Source: a bacterium (lineage in GTDB: Bacteria > Krumholzibacteriota > Krumholzibacteriia > Krumholzibacteriales > Krumholzibacteriaceae). From it: a stretch of DNA of 62,879 nucleotides. The notes below the pieces were generated by a model. It saw only the letters and a list, made by a program, of their open reading frames with translations, made no database searches and was not told the origin of the DNA. Every line of letters begins with the position of its first letter. The first letter of the stretch is position 1. This document shows positions 33,301-41,701 of the stretch, piece by piece. Both the position numbers and the translations under genes were made by a program. The DNA lies in NCBI GenBank assembly GCA_020350885.1, contig CP070727.1:3512209-3575087 (forward strand). The letters run 5' to 3'.

Positions 33301-34731
33301 ACCGAATGCATTGATCCGGCCCCAGCCGTAGTCGTTGTCCTTGCCGGGGGCACCCAGCTCGACGGCCGACTGAGCGATGAGATCCTTGGCCACCTCGACA
33401 TCGAGCGTCGGGTCCACCTGGAACATGAGCACAGCGGTACCGGCAACATGTGGTGCCGACATCGATGTTCCGCTCCAGTCCCAGCCGGCGCCGTGCCACT
33501 GCCAGTCACCGCCGGGCACGGATGAGTAGATCTTCACACCCGGCGCCGAGATATCCGGCTTGATATAGGTGCCGACATAGGGCGGTGTGTTCCAGGTAAC
33601 TGGCCCGCGGCTCGAGAAGTCCGCGATGACATCCGAGCTATCGGTGGCCCCGACACCGAAGGCGCTCGGGACGTTGCCCGGGCTTCCGGTGGTGCCAGGG
33701 GAGGGACCGTCGTTGCCGATCGAGATCGCCGGGAAGACATTGGCAGCGATCATGTTGTCCACCGGTGTGATCATCTGCGTGTGCGTTCCCGAGGCACCGA
33801 GCGACATGTTGACCACACGGCAGCCATCGTCGGTTACGGGATTGCCGTCGGGATCGATGATCCATTCCATACCACCGATCACCTGGGCGAAGTATCCGCT
33901 GCCACCCGGGATGACGAGACCGTGCATGAGCGTGGCCCCGGGGGCGACACCGATATCGTACCCGCTGGCATTCCCACCGATCATGGTCCCCGTCGTGTGG
34001 GTCCCATGGCCGTCTGTATCGTGCGGCACCGAGCCGACGATGATGTTACCGTTCGCATCGAACTCGGCCCATCCACCCGGATAGGTCGGATCGCCGGGAT
34101 TGGTCGTCTTCATCTTGCCGCTGATATCGGGATGTGAGACATCGACACCCGTATCGAGGCCGCCGACGACCACACCAGTACCGTTTAACCCGTATGAGCT
34201 CCAGACCTGCTTGGCACCGATCTTCGTGATCGAATCCCAGAGCTGCGTCTGGCTCTGACCGAGATTCGGACGGTCGGACCGCTCGGGTTTCTCTGGTATC
34301 GTAATCGTGAAGTTTTCAAAGACCTCCTGAACATCGGGCCTTGCTGCTATCTCGGCGATAACATCGGGCGCGGCCTTCACCAGAACCAGGTTATCGATCC
34401 AGAACTGCCGGATCGTCTTCACCTTGGACTGGATGTCAACCTTGTTCAGGTATCTCACCAGGCCCGCCTGTGACTCCTTTGTGACACGGCGGAGTTCGTT
34501 CACAACCGCCATCTGATCACCACGGAGCATCAGAAGCTGTGGCCTGGCCCGCATACGTACAACAGCCGTAACGTGTTCGCCCGGCTTTGCGGCGGAAAGC
34601 TGAACTGCCAGCTCCGGTGCAATCTTTGCCTTCTGCTCTTCACCAGCATCGGCATTGTAAACCGCAGGAAACAGTATCAGCAGAACCAGAAGAACCGCCG
34701 CACAGCCGAAAAGTCTGTTTTTGGAAAACAT
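27361..34731 (-). CDS. Giant secreted subtilisin-like protease with repeated modules and FlgD-like sorting domain
   Basis: This protein has about 2456 residues. The start at 34731 has AAAGGA 6 bases upstream and opens a signal peptide ending near Y-N-A-D-A-G. Residues 35-150 form an I9-like propeptide. The S8 domain spans about 165-480, with catalytic Asp193 (L-D-T-G), His242 (D-G-H-G-T-H) and Ser423 (G-T-S-M-S-A-P-H). Next come carboxypeptidase-regulatory-like repeats and three copies of a Rossmann-like module (V-V-D-D-D-K-G; F-I-M-G-R-D-L-G-F; I-M-M-G-R-D-L-S). These are interleaved with Ig-like D-T-E-N-D/D-T-E-D-T repeats and two MAM-like W-D-F-E units. It ends in L-W-Q-N-Y-P-N-P-F-N-P...S-S-G-L-Y-F-C-R-F. 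It probably digests extracellular protein or processes surface proteins. A hairpin terminator follows. Confidence 0.9.
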   Translation of the reverse strand: MFSKNRLFGCAAVLLVLLILFPAVYNADAGEEQKAKIAPELAVQLSAAKPGEHVTAVVRMRARPQLLMLRGDQMAVVNELRRVTKESQAGLVRYLNKVDIQSKVKTIRQFWIDNLVLVKAAPDVIAEIAARPDVQEVFENFTITIPEKPERSDRPNLGQSQTQLWDSITKIGAKQVWSSYGLNGTGVVVGGLDTGVDVSHPDISGKMKTTNPGDPTYPGGWAEFDANGNIIVGSVPHDTDGHGTHTTGTMIGGNASGYDIGVAPGATLMHGLVIPGGSGYFAQVIGGMEWIIDPDGNPVTDDGCRVVNMSLGASGTHTQMITPVDNMIAANVFPAISIGNDGPSPGTTGSPGNVPSAFGVGATDSSDVIADFSSRGPVTWNTPPYVGTYIKPDISAPGVKIYSSVPGGDWQWHGAGWDWSGTSMSAPHVAGTAVLMFQVDPTLDVEVAKDLIAQSAVELGAPGKDNDYGWGRINAFGAVTAALAGVGTLQGTIYSSGGGTVENAKILITDTGQYVFSDEFGDYTIQTVAGDHPVEVSRFGYETYSTVVTIVADAVTPLNVTLNQLPSGTVAGFVTDNETAAGIEADVTVELGGEAVVWTATDPSTGEYSVTLPIGSYDLVFSPVFPYPMTTRTNIEVFEGVTTPLDVGLDAAQVLVVDDDKGQAFELYYEAAINAAGRSYLTVTTPPTAAEMVLFESVVWLTGNDWSTTIEAADEAELAAYLDGGGRLFISGQDIGYDIRTSSFYADYLHAVYVQDDVGLGAVIGEVANPVGSGLAFAIQGGTGANNQGYPSEIDILTPAQTAFVYDETVPMGAVTANDMEKGIVEANGITSSGTAGLTVDTGTYKLVYFAFGFEAIAEEADRTIVMGRVLDWLLGYPEITHTPISDTENDTDPYQVTALITAGHFALDPTTFAVVYDVGAGDVSVPMTATGVPDEYEAYIPAQPIGTEVYYYIMAGDVEGHTSYDPVGAPLMRHMFNVGWDEEAPTVVHGRYYNTNDLDGPYTICADVTDNLGVESVYLMYAKNGGMFHRMEMILGVEGLYCASIPGPSEVGDYYEYCIYAMDESYHGNVTRVPEEGYYRFEIVEYFSWDFELDDGGFTPAGGVWEWGEPTSGPGGAHSGVNLWATILAGSYPNSADATLDIPPITLAGSKPYALLSMWHWYYIETNYDGGNVKVSSDGGMTWTVVEPIGGYDGTARSGNAGIPGEECFTGYNNDFWQMELFDLSDYAGQQVQIRFHFGSDGSVYRSGWYVDDVVLRSTDIDDFPPVISGTEVPASTFDTAGPYEVTTYVTDPLSDVATVSIFYSTDDGASFTEVAMSAGAGDDEYNGDIPGQPSGTNIKFYIKATDTSSEANEAYDPAGAPTETHEFSILPSAPILVLQMTSSATSLEMFRQALEANGHEADYWYMPTQGWLAADKLSLYKTIILDETGSLTTTEQADLGTYLESGMLGARKQFFIMGRDLGFYSSTRPWIEEYMRAAYVQDNPGWRELTGEPGEPIGAGEVFVISGSYPDEIQRSDVYPGGEIVYRYTGLGTASETRSELEGAYEKDGKEWDGVMPHAPKSLDAAAGIKYAGDGYRSVYFAFNFYYIQEPERRAGIMHRALGWLSAPEIVHEPLHDTEDTLNAYTAVAELYSDDLDPSRVFLIYDMGAGPVTLTMAPTGNPDEYAADIPAQSFGTTVSYYLSASNFDGNTSYHPGGAPAVQHTFEVTADITPPEIVHVPHPNTTDQTGPYIVEATITDNVGVDPAGVFLTYNKNGGTDATVNMTNVGGDLYQGAIPGPAVLYDVFNYYIRARDIADVPNYAREPATGYHSFEIVDYFAWDFEANDGGFAATGPDWEWGEPTTGPDDAHSGVNVWATKIGDNYSSSSDSRLETPEITVPAVATYAVLSFWQWYYIETNWDGGNVKISTDGGSSWTILTPDIGYNGTAKSGNAGIPLEPCFTGYNDDYWHLVTFDLTPYMGTNVIIRWHFGSDSYVQKVGWYIDDVRMEGIEDTESPVFVSTDVPAGTFDTVGPYTVTTTVTDALSGVATVDLYYSTDDGGSWTSVAMAPTGNPDEYSGDIPGQSAGTRIKLYLEAEDNAANTSTDPAGAPAITYEFGIMPSGDYLVLLGGGSHTTAEDFQFAFSAMGRTADIWDWDDLGVPTVAILQVYDAVIIDESWYFDGTQMDTLGAFLSTSLPSYNQIIMMGRDLSYSSSTQAWMEQYTGSAYVQDDPSWRQLTSTPGDPIGNDETFVIQGYFPDELRLSTTYTGGYVIYTYSGLGSSLDLFDTENELREFYEKEGKEWDPKVWPMAPAGPDSAAAVRYVGTTHASAYFAFNLNYVQEETRRAEILDRALDWLASASGVIGKDVAGGSLESTPEIPENLMLWQNYPNPFNPVTRVQFGIPKNVTGPVQLRIYNVKGELVKTLFEGTKEPGIHTFTWDGTNDIGHSVSSGLYFCRFVAGDVRMVRKMVLLR

Positions 34732-34811
34732 TGCATTTCCTTTCTGTGCTATCGTCTCGTTACGTATGAAACAGCGTGCTTCATTCATAACGATCGGTTT
34801 CTCCTGGCCGA

Positions 34812-35588
34812 TTAATCGCCGCCACCTATTCTTCCACGTTTATGTATAATCTCAAAGTAGGAGATCTGGTAGTCCTCCACCTCGCCGAAGAGGCATTCCT
34901 CATCCGGACTCACATCGGCATCATCGTACGAGACCATGCCCCGGGTCCAGAGCTTGGCTGTGAATTTGGTAATCCCCTGGCTGCATTCCTCGCTGAATGA
35001 CGTAGCACGAGGAATACGGAACCACGTAAGGTACCAGATCTCCAGACAGCTGTATAGAAACGGGAAGAACTTATGGATGTTCAGGTTCTCCCTGATCATC
35101 AGTTCGTTCTGTCCCCACATCTTGTCCTGATTCCAATCCACCCATAACGACAACGTTATGTCATTCTCGAATTCCGTTGCCAGACGTTCCTTCGGATCGG
35201 GAATCTTGACTCTCCACATAACGAGGGCCCATTTCTTCGGATGCCATATGTTGCCATTGATGAACCAGATACCGTCACATTCGACGGATGTCGGACCGAG
35301 TTGTTCGATGCCCTGCTCCCACATATGCACGTGGGGATAGGGATCGGGCGCCGGTCCGGGCGTCACCTTCGGTGGAATACATGAGAGACCGCTCTTGAGC
35401 TTTACCTCGCCCGTCTGGAGGTATGCCTCCAGATCGACATCGGACGGCATGCCGTCCTGGTAAAGGCGGAGAATCCTACCAGGCTGCTCGTTCGGATCGA
35501 TTACCTTGAAATCCTGTGCGAAGCCGCTGGAAACGGTCAGAGTCAGGCACAAGAGGACTGTGAGGAACATGACTCTGTGTTTGCTCAT
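34812..35588 (-). CDS. Secreted GEVED-domain protein
   Basis: This 258-residue protein has a signal peptide (residues 1-24, ending S-G-F-A-Q). It ends with F-G-E-V-E-D-Y-Q-I, the signature of the GEVED domain found in secreted FCB-group proteins. L-S-L-W-V-D-W-N-Q-D-K-M-W and the acidic Y-D-D-A-D-V-S-P-D-E-E strand fit a calcium-binding beta-sandwich. Two Cys pairs may be disulfides. It has a GGGGGA ribosome site. It is 80 bases upstream of the giant protease on the same strand, so the two are likely co-transcribed, perhaps as a surface adhesion/protease pair. A GC-rich hairpin at 35610-35637 lies in its leader. Confidence 0.78.
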   Translation of the reverse strand: MSKHRVMFLTVLLCLTLTVSSGFAQDFKVIDPNEQPGRILRLYQDGMPSDVDLEAYLQTGEVKLKSGLSCIPPKVTPGPAPDPYPHVHMWEQGIEQLGPTSVECDGIWFINGNIWHPKKWALVMWRVKIPDPKERLATEFENDITLSLWVDWNQDKMWGQNELMIRENLNIHKFFPFLYSCLEIWYLTWFRIPRATSFSEECSQGITKFTAKLWTRGMVSYDDADVSPDEECLFGEVEDYQISYFEIIHKRGRIGGGD

Positions 35589-36403
35589 TCTCTTCCCCCT
35601 CTTGCGTTAACTGCCCCCCGATGGAGATCGGGAGGCGCCCAGGAAAATAAAAAAAGTCCTCGTTTCCGGTATCACCCCCTTCCGCTTATCCGGTATAAGC
35701 CACTATTAAAGTGCAAGTTCTTGTTGTTACGATTTCGAATTGAGATGAGATAGTAACAAATAAAGGTCATCACCCGTGGCCGATGCTTCACCGTCGGTTT
35801 GCTGAATAGAGCCATGGAATAGCCCGGGTTACGTAAACTGGAACGGGATATCAGGTAGATATTGCGCTTAGAGCGTTGTCCGTCTTTCGCTTATTTCTCG
35901 CTGAACTAAGAGATGCGTTGCACATGATGCGTGTCTCGCCGCTCTACCCATCGTATTTATTTCAACGTCGGAACGACTCGTACGTATTTATTCCTAACGT
36001 ACCTATCTACAAGAAGTTCTAAACAAGAAACATCAGCAAAAAGACTGTAAGAATTGTACCATATGAGAAGAGTCGCGTCAACCCCAGAGATGGGGATCAC
36101 AACTTTCAATCCGATTAAGAAGGGTTAGAACGTGTGTCATGTGCCAGCATACTATTGTCATACCTTATCAGAAGGCAGCGGATTGCTGTATAGAGACTTG
36201 CGGGCTACTGCGGGGTGCACCGTTATAGAGAAAACTTCATCTCTCAACAGAAAGGAGGGGCGACGGGAGTACAGGAATTCAACCGATATCGTACATTAGC
36301 ATGCCTTTCACTTGACAGCGCAGATCATGCAATGGAGAATGAATACACGTATGTACATCATGATTCTCACGTAACGATTGAAAGCCCGAGAAAGGAGGTA
36401 TCG
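35589..36403. other. Divergent intergenic region, no gene recognised
   Basis: The GEVED/protease operon faces left and the FlgD-tailed protein faces right. A small GC-rich dyad lies at 35610-35637. A weak promoter for the rightward gene is possible: TTGACA (36312-36317), 17 bases, GAGAAT (36335-36340). AAAGGAGG at 36239-36246 has no start codon at a useful distance. Nothing coding is convincing. Confidence 0.5.
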
Positions 36404-37198
36404 ATGGAGAGGAAGCTGATAATTATGCTTATTGCCACTGCATTGCTCCTCGTGTGGGCCTCCGCATGGGCCCAGTACCAGGTCCCTCACTCGGTCTTCG
36501 GCAACGCCGGTGGTATCGTCTCGGGCAGCCACATCTGTTACCACACGGCTTGCCAGACGGGGGTGGAAATCTCTGTAGGCGGTTCCTACAGGGTCAAATC
36601 CGGATTCTGGTACATTGCCGAGATCAGTTCGACGGTCGAGGTGGCGATTGCGGCCTTTGCAGGGGAGCTTGTGGACGATGTGGTGGTGCTCTCGTGGGCG
36701 GTGAGCGATCCGGAGCAGGTCTCAGGTATCCGTCTCTACCGGGGTGATGGTGAGGAGGAGGCGCTTGAGCCTCTGACCGCCGAGCCGTTCGATCCGGAGG
36801 TGTCGAGTTACCGGGACGCGGCGACGGTGCCGGGACGCAGCTACCGTTACCAGATTGCCGTGCTCCCGCATGATGGCGGTGAGATACGCTCACCGGTGAT
36901 TCTGCTTTCACTTCCGCCGAAGCCGCTCACGCTCCATCAGAACTACCCCAATCCCTTCAATCCCGCCACACAGGTAGCCTACTTCCTACCGCACCGGGAG
37001 ATGGTAGAGCTGGTGATCTACGACGTGCAGGGTCACCGGGTGCGTGTACTGGTCTCAGAGGTGCAGGAGACCGGCAAGTATACCATCACCTGGAACGGGA
37101 TGAACGGCCGTGGTGAAGCCGTGGCTTCAGGAGTCTACTATTACCGTCTCAGGGCCGGAAAGGAGACAATCACCCGGAAGATGGTGCTGCTACGGTAA
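36404..37198 (+). CDS. Secreted protein with FN3-like and FlgD-like C-terminal sorting domain
   Basis: This 264-residue protein begins at ATG 36404, 5 bases after a perfect AAAGGAGG. A signal peptide ends near S-A-W-A-Q. The next 50 residues, with G-G-I-V-S-G-S and S-G-F-W-Y, resemble the N-terminal strand region of secreted FCB proteins. Residues 80-170 look like an FN3 domain (V-L-S-W-A-V-S-D...I-R-L-Y-R). The C-terminus is L-H-Q-N-Y-P-N-P-F-N-P-A-T-Q-V...S-G-V-Y-Y-Y-R-L, the FlgD-like sorting domain. It is the first of two secreted genes on this strand and is probably a surface protein. Confidence 0.82.
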   Translation: MERKLIIMLIATALLLVWASAWAQYQVPHSVFGNAGGIVSGSHICYHTACQTGVEISVGGSYRVKSGFWYIAEISSTVEVAIAAFAGELVDDVVVLSWAVSDPEQVSGIRLYRGDGEEEALEPLTAEPFDPEVSSYRDAATVPGRSYRYQIAVLPHDGGEIRSPVILLSLPPKPLTLHQNYPNPFNPATQVAYFLPHREMVELVIYDVQGHRVRVLVSEVQETGKYTITWNGMNGRGEAVASGVYYYRLRAGKETITRKMVLLR

Positions 37199-37333
37199 CG
37201 GCGAATCCGGGAAACACGGCCGCCGGGTCGGAGGGAAACACCTCAGGATCTCCACACCGGATCCCTGCGGCCGGCACGAACACAGCGAACAGGGATGAAC
37301 GGTCTCACAGAATCAATAACAAGGAGGCAGACG

Positions 37334-39721
37334 ATGAAGCGAATGCTCAGTATCGCCGCTTTAATCATCGCCGTCTTTGCCGCAGTGGTGTATGGCGCCA
37401 TTCCGCGGACACTCAACTATCAGGGCGTCCTTACCGATGCGGGCGGCACCGTGGTGCCGGACGGTACATACAGTATCGTTTTCAGTATCTATAACGTCTC
37501 TTCCGGCGGCAGCTCGCTCTGGTCAGAGACGCATGGTACTGTACAGGTAACCAAGGGGATCTTCAATGTGATACTCGGCTCGATCAGCCCCATTCCCCTC
37601 GACTTCGACGACCAGTACTACCTCGGCATATCGGTCGAGGGGGAGGCCGAGCTCAGCCCCCGTGTGCAGCTCACATCCTCGGCCTACGCCTTCAACTCTC
37701 GCGGCGTGATGGGAACGGACAACATATTTCCACCCGCCGGCTACGTAGGTATCGGCACGATCGCTCCCAGCTACCCGCTGGCCGTATACGGCACCGATCC
37801 GGTCGGTATCCAGTACAATGGATCCCACCTTTCGTGGGCGGGTATCTATATCAATGCCACGCAGGCTTCGGGTCAGCCGATCTTCGGATACTCGCGCGGA
37901 ACGCTGAAAGCGAGCACCTATGTCGATACGAGCGATAGGTGGCACTGCAACGTGAATGGCGAGAACCGGCTGACCATCACACCCGGAGGAAACGTCGGTA
38001 TCGGAAACACCGCGCCGAGTGTGAAGCTCGTCGTCGATGGCGCGATCCGGATCGGTTCCACGCCGGGCAACACTACGGGAATGATACGCTGGACAGGAGC
38101 CGATTTCGAGGGGTATGACGGCGGCACCTGGCATTCACTGACCTCCAACGGCGGCTCGGGAAGCCTCCCGCCGGGAGCCGCGGGCCAGACACTCCGGCAC
38201 AACGGCGCCAGCTGGGTGGCGAACAGCTTTCTCTACAACAACGGCAGCGACATCGGAATCGGAACAACGACTCCTTCATCGGAGCTGCACATCTACAAAG
38301 ACGAGAACACGACCACGAGCATAGAGCTCGAGAATCCAAACACGGGTGCAAACTCGACGCAGCGCATAGATTTCGCCGACGAGAACGGTACCCTGGCGGG
38401 GCTCGTCATCTTCGATGACGACAATGTCGCCTACCCGGCGGAGATGCATCTCTTCAACAATCGCCCCGACGGTTCGCTCGAGCTCAGTTCCGGTGTCGGC
38501 GCAGTAATGATACAGAACGACGGTGATGTCGGTGTCGGTGTCAGCGATCCGAACGCGACACTTCATGTCAAGGGCGGTAACTGGGACCTCGACGCCACGA
38601 ACGGCGATCTCAAGATCGGTGACGACACCTACAGCCTCAAGATCGGCGTGGCCACTGGCGGCGGCGGAGCGGGTACGGCCGGGATACGCATGCAGGGCGG
38701 CCTGGGGCGAATCGTCCTCGGGGGCGGCGCGAACGAGGTCGTCGCGATCGAATCGGACGGTGATGTCATGCTCGGATCCTACTGGCAAACGAGCACACTG
38801 TCACTGTATCGAAGTGGCATATCGGATTATATAGCGCAGATGTTCTCGTACGGCGACGGTGGTGCCTTCTTCACGTACGACGAAGTCGGTTCACCAATCT
38901 TTGTAATGGAACCTGACTTTAACGGCACCGGCGGCTGGTTCAATATCAAGCGAAGCGCCGCCGCCTACGGCTTCACAGTCGAAGGCAACTATATCGGCAC
39001 TGAGGAGCCGCGTGTCACGATCACCGGATCGAGTCAAGTTGCGGCCTTCCGCATGGATCAGACGGATGACAACTCGCTCTTACTGCCGATCTCTTCCGTA
39101 TCGAGTCAGGAGCTCTATAACGAACCCGGAGCGGCGAGCAATACGGAGGGCGGTGCTGTCGGTTTCTCCCTGACCGGCGCGGTCGATGTTATCTTGTCGA
39201 GGAGTATCACCGTTCCCGAAGCCGGATACGTTCTCGTCATTGCCTCGTCGCAGACACGGGCGAGTCACACGAACGGTGCCGCGAGCTCCGCCACCTTCGG
39301 TGTCTCGGATGCCTCGGACGCCTTCCCTGAAAACCAGGACCTTGCGTACACGATACCCTCCACAACGGCATCGGGTATGTACGATACCCCCATGACGGTC
39401 TCTGGGCTCTTCGTAGTCGCCTCGGGCGGGACGTATACGTACTACTACCTCGGTCAAGAATCGGGGGGAGCATACTATGTCTTCGACATCCAGCTCACGC
39501 TCATCTACATCCCGACCGCCTACGGCACGGTAGCGCCGACGGTCGTCTCCGGCATGATCCAGGGTGAAGAGACGGGCGGCAGGTCTCCCATGACACAGGC
39601 AGAGATCGCAGCCGAGCGTTCCGAGTCTGAGCAGGCCAACATGGAAAGGATGCAGCGCGAGCTCGATGCGATGCAGGCCGAGCTCGAGGAGATAAAGCAG
39701 CAACTCAAGAACGAGCGGTAG
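37334..39721 (+). CDS. Secreted tail-fibre-like/trimeric adhesin-like protein
   Basis: This 795-residue protein has a signal peptide ending V-V-Y-G-A. The first domain, I-P-R-T-L-N-Y-Q-G-V-L-T-D-A-G-G, with G-T-Y-S-I-V-F-S-I-Y and S-S-A-Y-A-F-N-S-R, is a common opening of secreted fibre proteins in this phylum. A long Gly/Ser-rich region follows with repeats of the type N-V-G-I-G-N-T-A-P and I-G-I-G-T-T-T-P, which form beta-helical or trimeric shafts. The last 35 residues form a coiled coil (E-R-M-Q-R-E-L-D-A-M-Q-A-E-L-E). The ATG is preceded by AAGGAGG. No sorting domain is seen. A strong terminator follows at once. It is probably a surface adhesin or fibre. Confidence 0.78.
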   Translation: MKRMLSIAALIIAVFAAVVYGAIPRTLNYQGVLTDAGGTVVPDGTYSIVFSIYNVSSGGSSLWSETHGTVQVTKGIFNVILGSISPIPLDFDDQYYLGISVEGEAELSPRVQLTSSAYAFNSRGVMGTDNIFPPAGYVGIGTIAPSYPLAVYGTDPVGIQYNGSHLSWAGIYINATQASGQPIFGYSRGTLKASTYVDTSDRWHCNVNGENRLTITPGGNVGIGNTAPSVKLVVDGAIRIGSTPGNTTGMIRWTGADFEGYDGGTWHSLTSNGGSGSLPPGAAGQTLRHNGASWVANSFLYNNGSDIGIGTTTPSSELHIYKDENTTTSIELENPNTGANSTQRIDFADENGTLAGLVIFDDDNVAYPAEMHLFNNRPDGSLELSSGVGAVMIQNDGDVGVGVSDPNATLHVKGGNWDLDATNGDLKIGDDTYSLKIGVATGGGGAGTAGIRMQGGLGRIVLGGGANEVVAIESDGDVMLGSYWQTSTLSLYRSGISDYIAQMFSYGDGGAFFTYDEVGSPIFVMEPDFNGTGGWFNIKRSAAAYGFTVEGNYIGTEEPRVTITGSSQVAAFRMDQTDDNSLLLPISSVSSQELYNEPGAASNTEGGAVGFSLTGAVDVILSRSITVPEAGYVLVIASSQTRASHTNGAASSATFGVSDASDAFPENQDLAYTIPSTTASGMYDTPMTVSGLFVVASGGTYTYYYLGQESGGAYYVFDIQLTLIYIPTAYGTVAPTVVSGMIQGEETGGRSPMTQAEIAAERSESEQANMERMQRELDAMQAELEEIKQQLKNER

Positions 39722-39746
39722 CGTGACTTTTTCTGTCCTTAATCCG

Positions 39747-39776
39747 ACGGGCGGGCTCACCATCGAGCCCGCCCGT
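39747..39776 (+). terminator. Intrinsic terminator of the fibre-like gene
   Basis: Perfect 12-base arms ACGGGCGGGCTC (39747-39758) and GAGCCCGCCCGT (39765-39776) surround a 6-base loop and run into TCAATATATATTG, 25 bases past the stop codon. Confidence 0.75.
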
Positions 39777-39866
39777 TCAATATATATTGAATATCAACAC
39801 ATTGCCCGCCCCGTCTTCACATTGAACACATTGAATATTGACGCCGTACCGTTATTTGGTTATCTT
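39776..39866 (+). promoter_or_regulatory. ArsR promoter with ATTGAA-type operator sites
   Basis: TTGACG (39838-39843), 17 bases and TATCTT (39861-39866) form the promoter. Upstream is a perfect 16-base palindrome TTCAATATATATTGAA (39776-39791), and two further ATTGAA half-sites (39821 and 39830) lead into the -35 region. The AT-rich TTCAAT/ATTGAA dyad resembles ArsR-type operators, so autoregulation is likely. Confidence 0.5.
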
Positions 39867-39944
39867 GCCAAACAAGAAAACACTAATCATCGACGCCGCC
39901 GGGCGTACGAATATCCCGTTCGAACCTCGAGCGAGGTGACTTGT

Positions 39945-40265
39945 TTGGATACAAAGACACAGGCACGCTACGAAGCGCGGGCACGAATCATGAAGGCGAT
40001 GGGCCATCCTACCAGGCTTTTCATCGTCGACGAGCTCTCCAAGGGAGAACGGTGCGTCTGTGAGTTGACGGACATGGTGAAAGCCGATGTTTCGACCGTC
40101 TCGAAGCACCTCACCATCCTCAAGAACGCAGGGATCGTGCAGGACGAGAAGCGCGGCCTCAAGGTCTTCTACAGCCTGAAAGTCCCCTGCGTCCTCAACT
40201 TCTTCTCTTGCGTGGAATCGGTCATCAAATCAACCGCGAAGGAGCAGCTGGATCTCGTGGAATGA
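39945..40265 (+). CDS. arsR: ArsR-family repressor
   Basis: This 106-residue winged-helix protein contains A-M-G-H-P-T-R-L-F-I-V-D-E-L, E-R-C-V-C-E-L-T-D-M-V and S-T-V-S-K-H-L-T-I-L-K-N-A-G-I-V. The Cys pair in C-V-C-E-L is the classic metalloid-sensing motif; further Cys lie in V-P-C-V...F-S-C-V-E. TTG at 39945 is chosen because GAGGTGA sits 5 bases upstream. It controls the downstream permease and ArsE/F/G-like genes, most likely in response to arsenicals or antimonials. Confidence 0.88.
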   Translation: MDTKTQARYEARARIMKAMGHPTRLFIVDELSKGERCVCELTDMVKADVSTVSKHLTILKNAGIVQDEKRGLKVFYSLKVPCVLNFFSCVESVIKSTAKEQLDLVE

Positions 40266-40345
40266 GCGCCGGGTGTGATACGTGGTGGCCCCGCCCACCG
40301 TTGTGAGCACATTCCGGCCACCGTCATAGGCAGGGAATCAATTTC

Positions 40346-41646
40346 ATGAATTTCAAACAGGAATGGAGAGCCCTCACCGTTATCGTCGCCGTCTTCCTGG
40401 CGTCCTTCTATCTTCCCGTCGGAAACCTGCGCTTCGATAACGCCATCGCCGAGGCGTTGCATCTCGTCAAATGGTATGCGCGCGAGCACGTGCTTCTCTG
40501 CCTTGTGCCCGCGTTCTTCATCGCAGGCGCCATCGCCGTCTTCGTGAGCAAGGCATCCGTGATGAAATATCTCGGCGCTCGGACCAACAAGGCACTGTCC
40601 TACGGTGTCGCTTCCGTCTCCGGATCGATCCTGGCCGTCTGCTCATGTACGGTGCTGCCCCTCTTCGCCGGTATCCACCGCATGGGTGCAGGACTCGGGC
40701 CTGCAACGACATTTCTATATTCGGGTCCGGCGATAAACGTGCTTGCCATCATCCTTACGGCCGGGGTAATCGGGCCGGGGCTCGGTGTTGCACGTGCACT
40801 CGGTGCGATACTCTTCAGTATCGTGATCGGACTGTTCATGCACCTTTTCTTCAGGAAGGGAGAGATCGAGAAAGCGGAGATGCAGGCTGCAGCGCCCGAG
40901 CACGTAGGGGCGAGACCGCTCTGGCAGAACGCACTCTACTTTTCGGCAATGGTGGGGATCCTGGTCTTTGCAAACTGGGGGAAACCCGGTGAAAACGCCG
41001 GTGTCTGGTACGCCATCTTTTCAAAAAATGGATCATCACCTCACTGTTCGCCGCATCACTCGGCGGCATCCTCGTCGTATGGTTCCGGCTCGAATGGTGG
41101 AAGATGCTCGCCGTTGCTATACCGGTGGCGGCAACGGCACTCCTTTTTCCGGGCTACCCTTCGATCGCATTCGCCACGGCCTTCATCGGTTTCGCCGCCA
41201 TCACGAGCTCGTCGGGGGGAGAAAACGGAGAGTGGTTCGACTCCACCTGGGGCTTTGCGAAACAGATCTTACCACTGCTTTTCTTCGGGGTGCTTGTAGC
41301 CGGTGCTCTTCTCGGCAGGCCGGGCCACGAAGGGCTCATACCATCCCGCTGGGTAGATACGGCTGTAGGCGGGAACTCCATCCGGGCGAATCTGCTTGCG
41401 GTCGTGGCGGGGGCATTCATGTACTTCGCCACACTCACAGAGGTACCGATCCTGCAGGGCCTCATCGGAAACGGTATGGGGAAAGGGCCGGCACTCGCCC
41501 TGCTGCTTGCCGGACCTGCACTGTCATTGCCGAACATGCTCGTCATACGGAGTGTCCTGGGAACGAAAAAAACAGCCGTCTTTGTCGTATTGGTAGTCGT
41601 GATGGCGACAGCGGCCGGCATTATCTATGGGGGATTCGGCATATGA
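40346..41646 (+). pseudogene. DUF318 permease (ArsP-like), interrupted by a frameshift at an A6 run
   Basis: Two frames encode one protein. Residues 1-225 run from ATG 40346 (M-N-F-K-Q-E-W-R) and include the C-S-C-T-V-L-P-L-F permease motif. After Y-A-I-F-S-K the frame shifts and the second half continues in the -1 frame from 41029 (W-I-I-T-S-L-F-A-A-S) to 41646, ending I-Y-G-G-F-G-I. Joined, they form one permease of about 433 residues related to ArsP. The switch is at the A6 run 41023-41028 (T-CAA-AAA-ATG). One missing A would restore the frame, and A-AAA-AAT is also a -1 slippery heptamer. The unshifted frame would give 317 residues ending at 41299. Decay, sequencing error and programmed frameshifting are not separable here. 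Confidence 0.82.
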
Positions 41647-41701
41647 GCACGAAGGCAAGGACCGATACGTTTCATAGAACACTTTCAACCGGGAGGTATC
41701 G

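Noticed and set aside
41051..41072. Frameshift-stimulating hairpin for the permease
   Set aside because: The CCGC/GCGG stem is only 4 bases and lies about 22 bases past the slippery run, too far for a typical stimulator.
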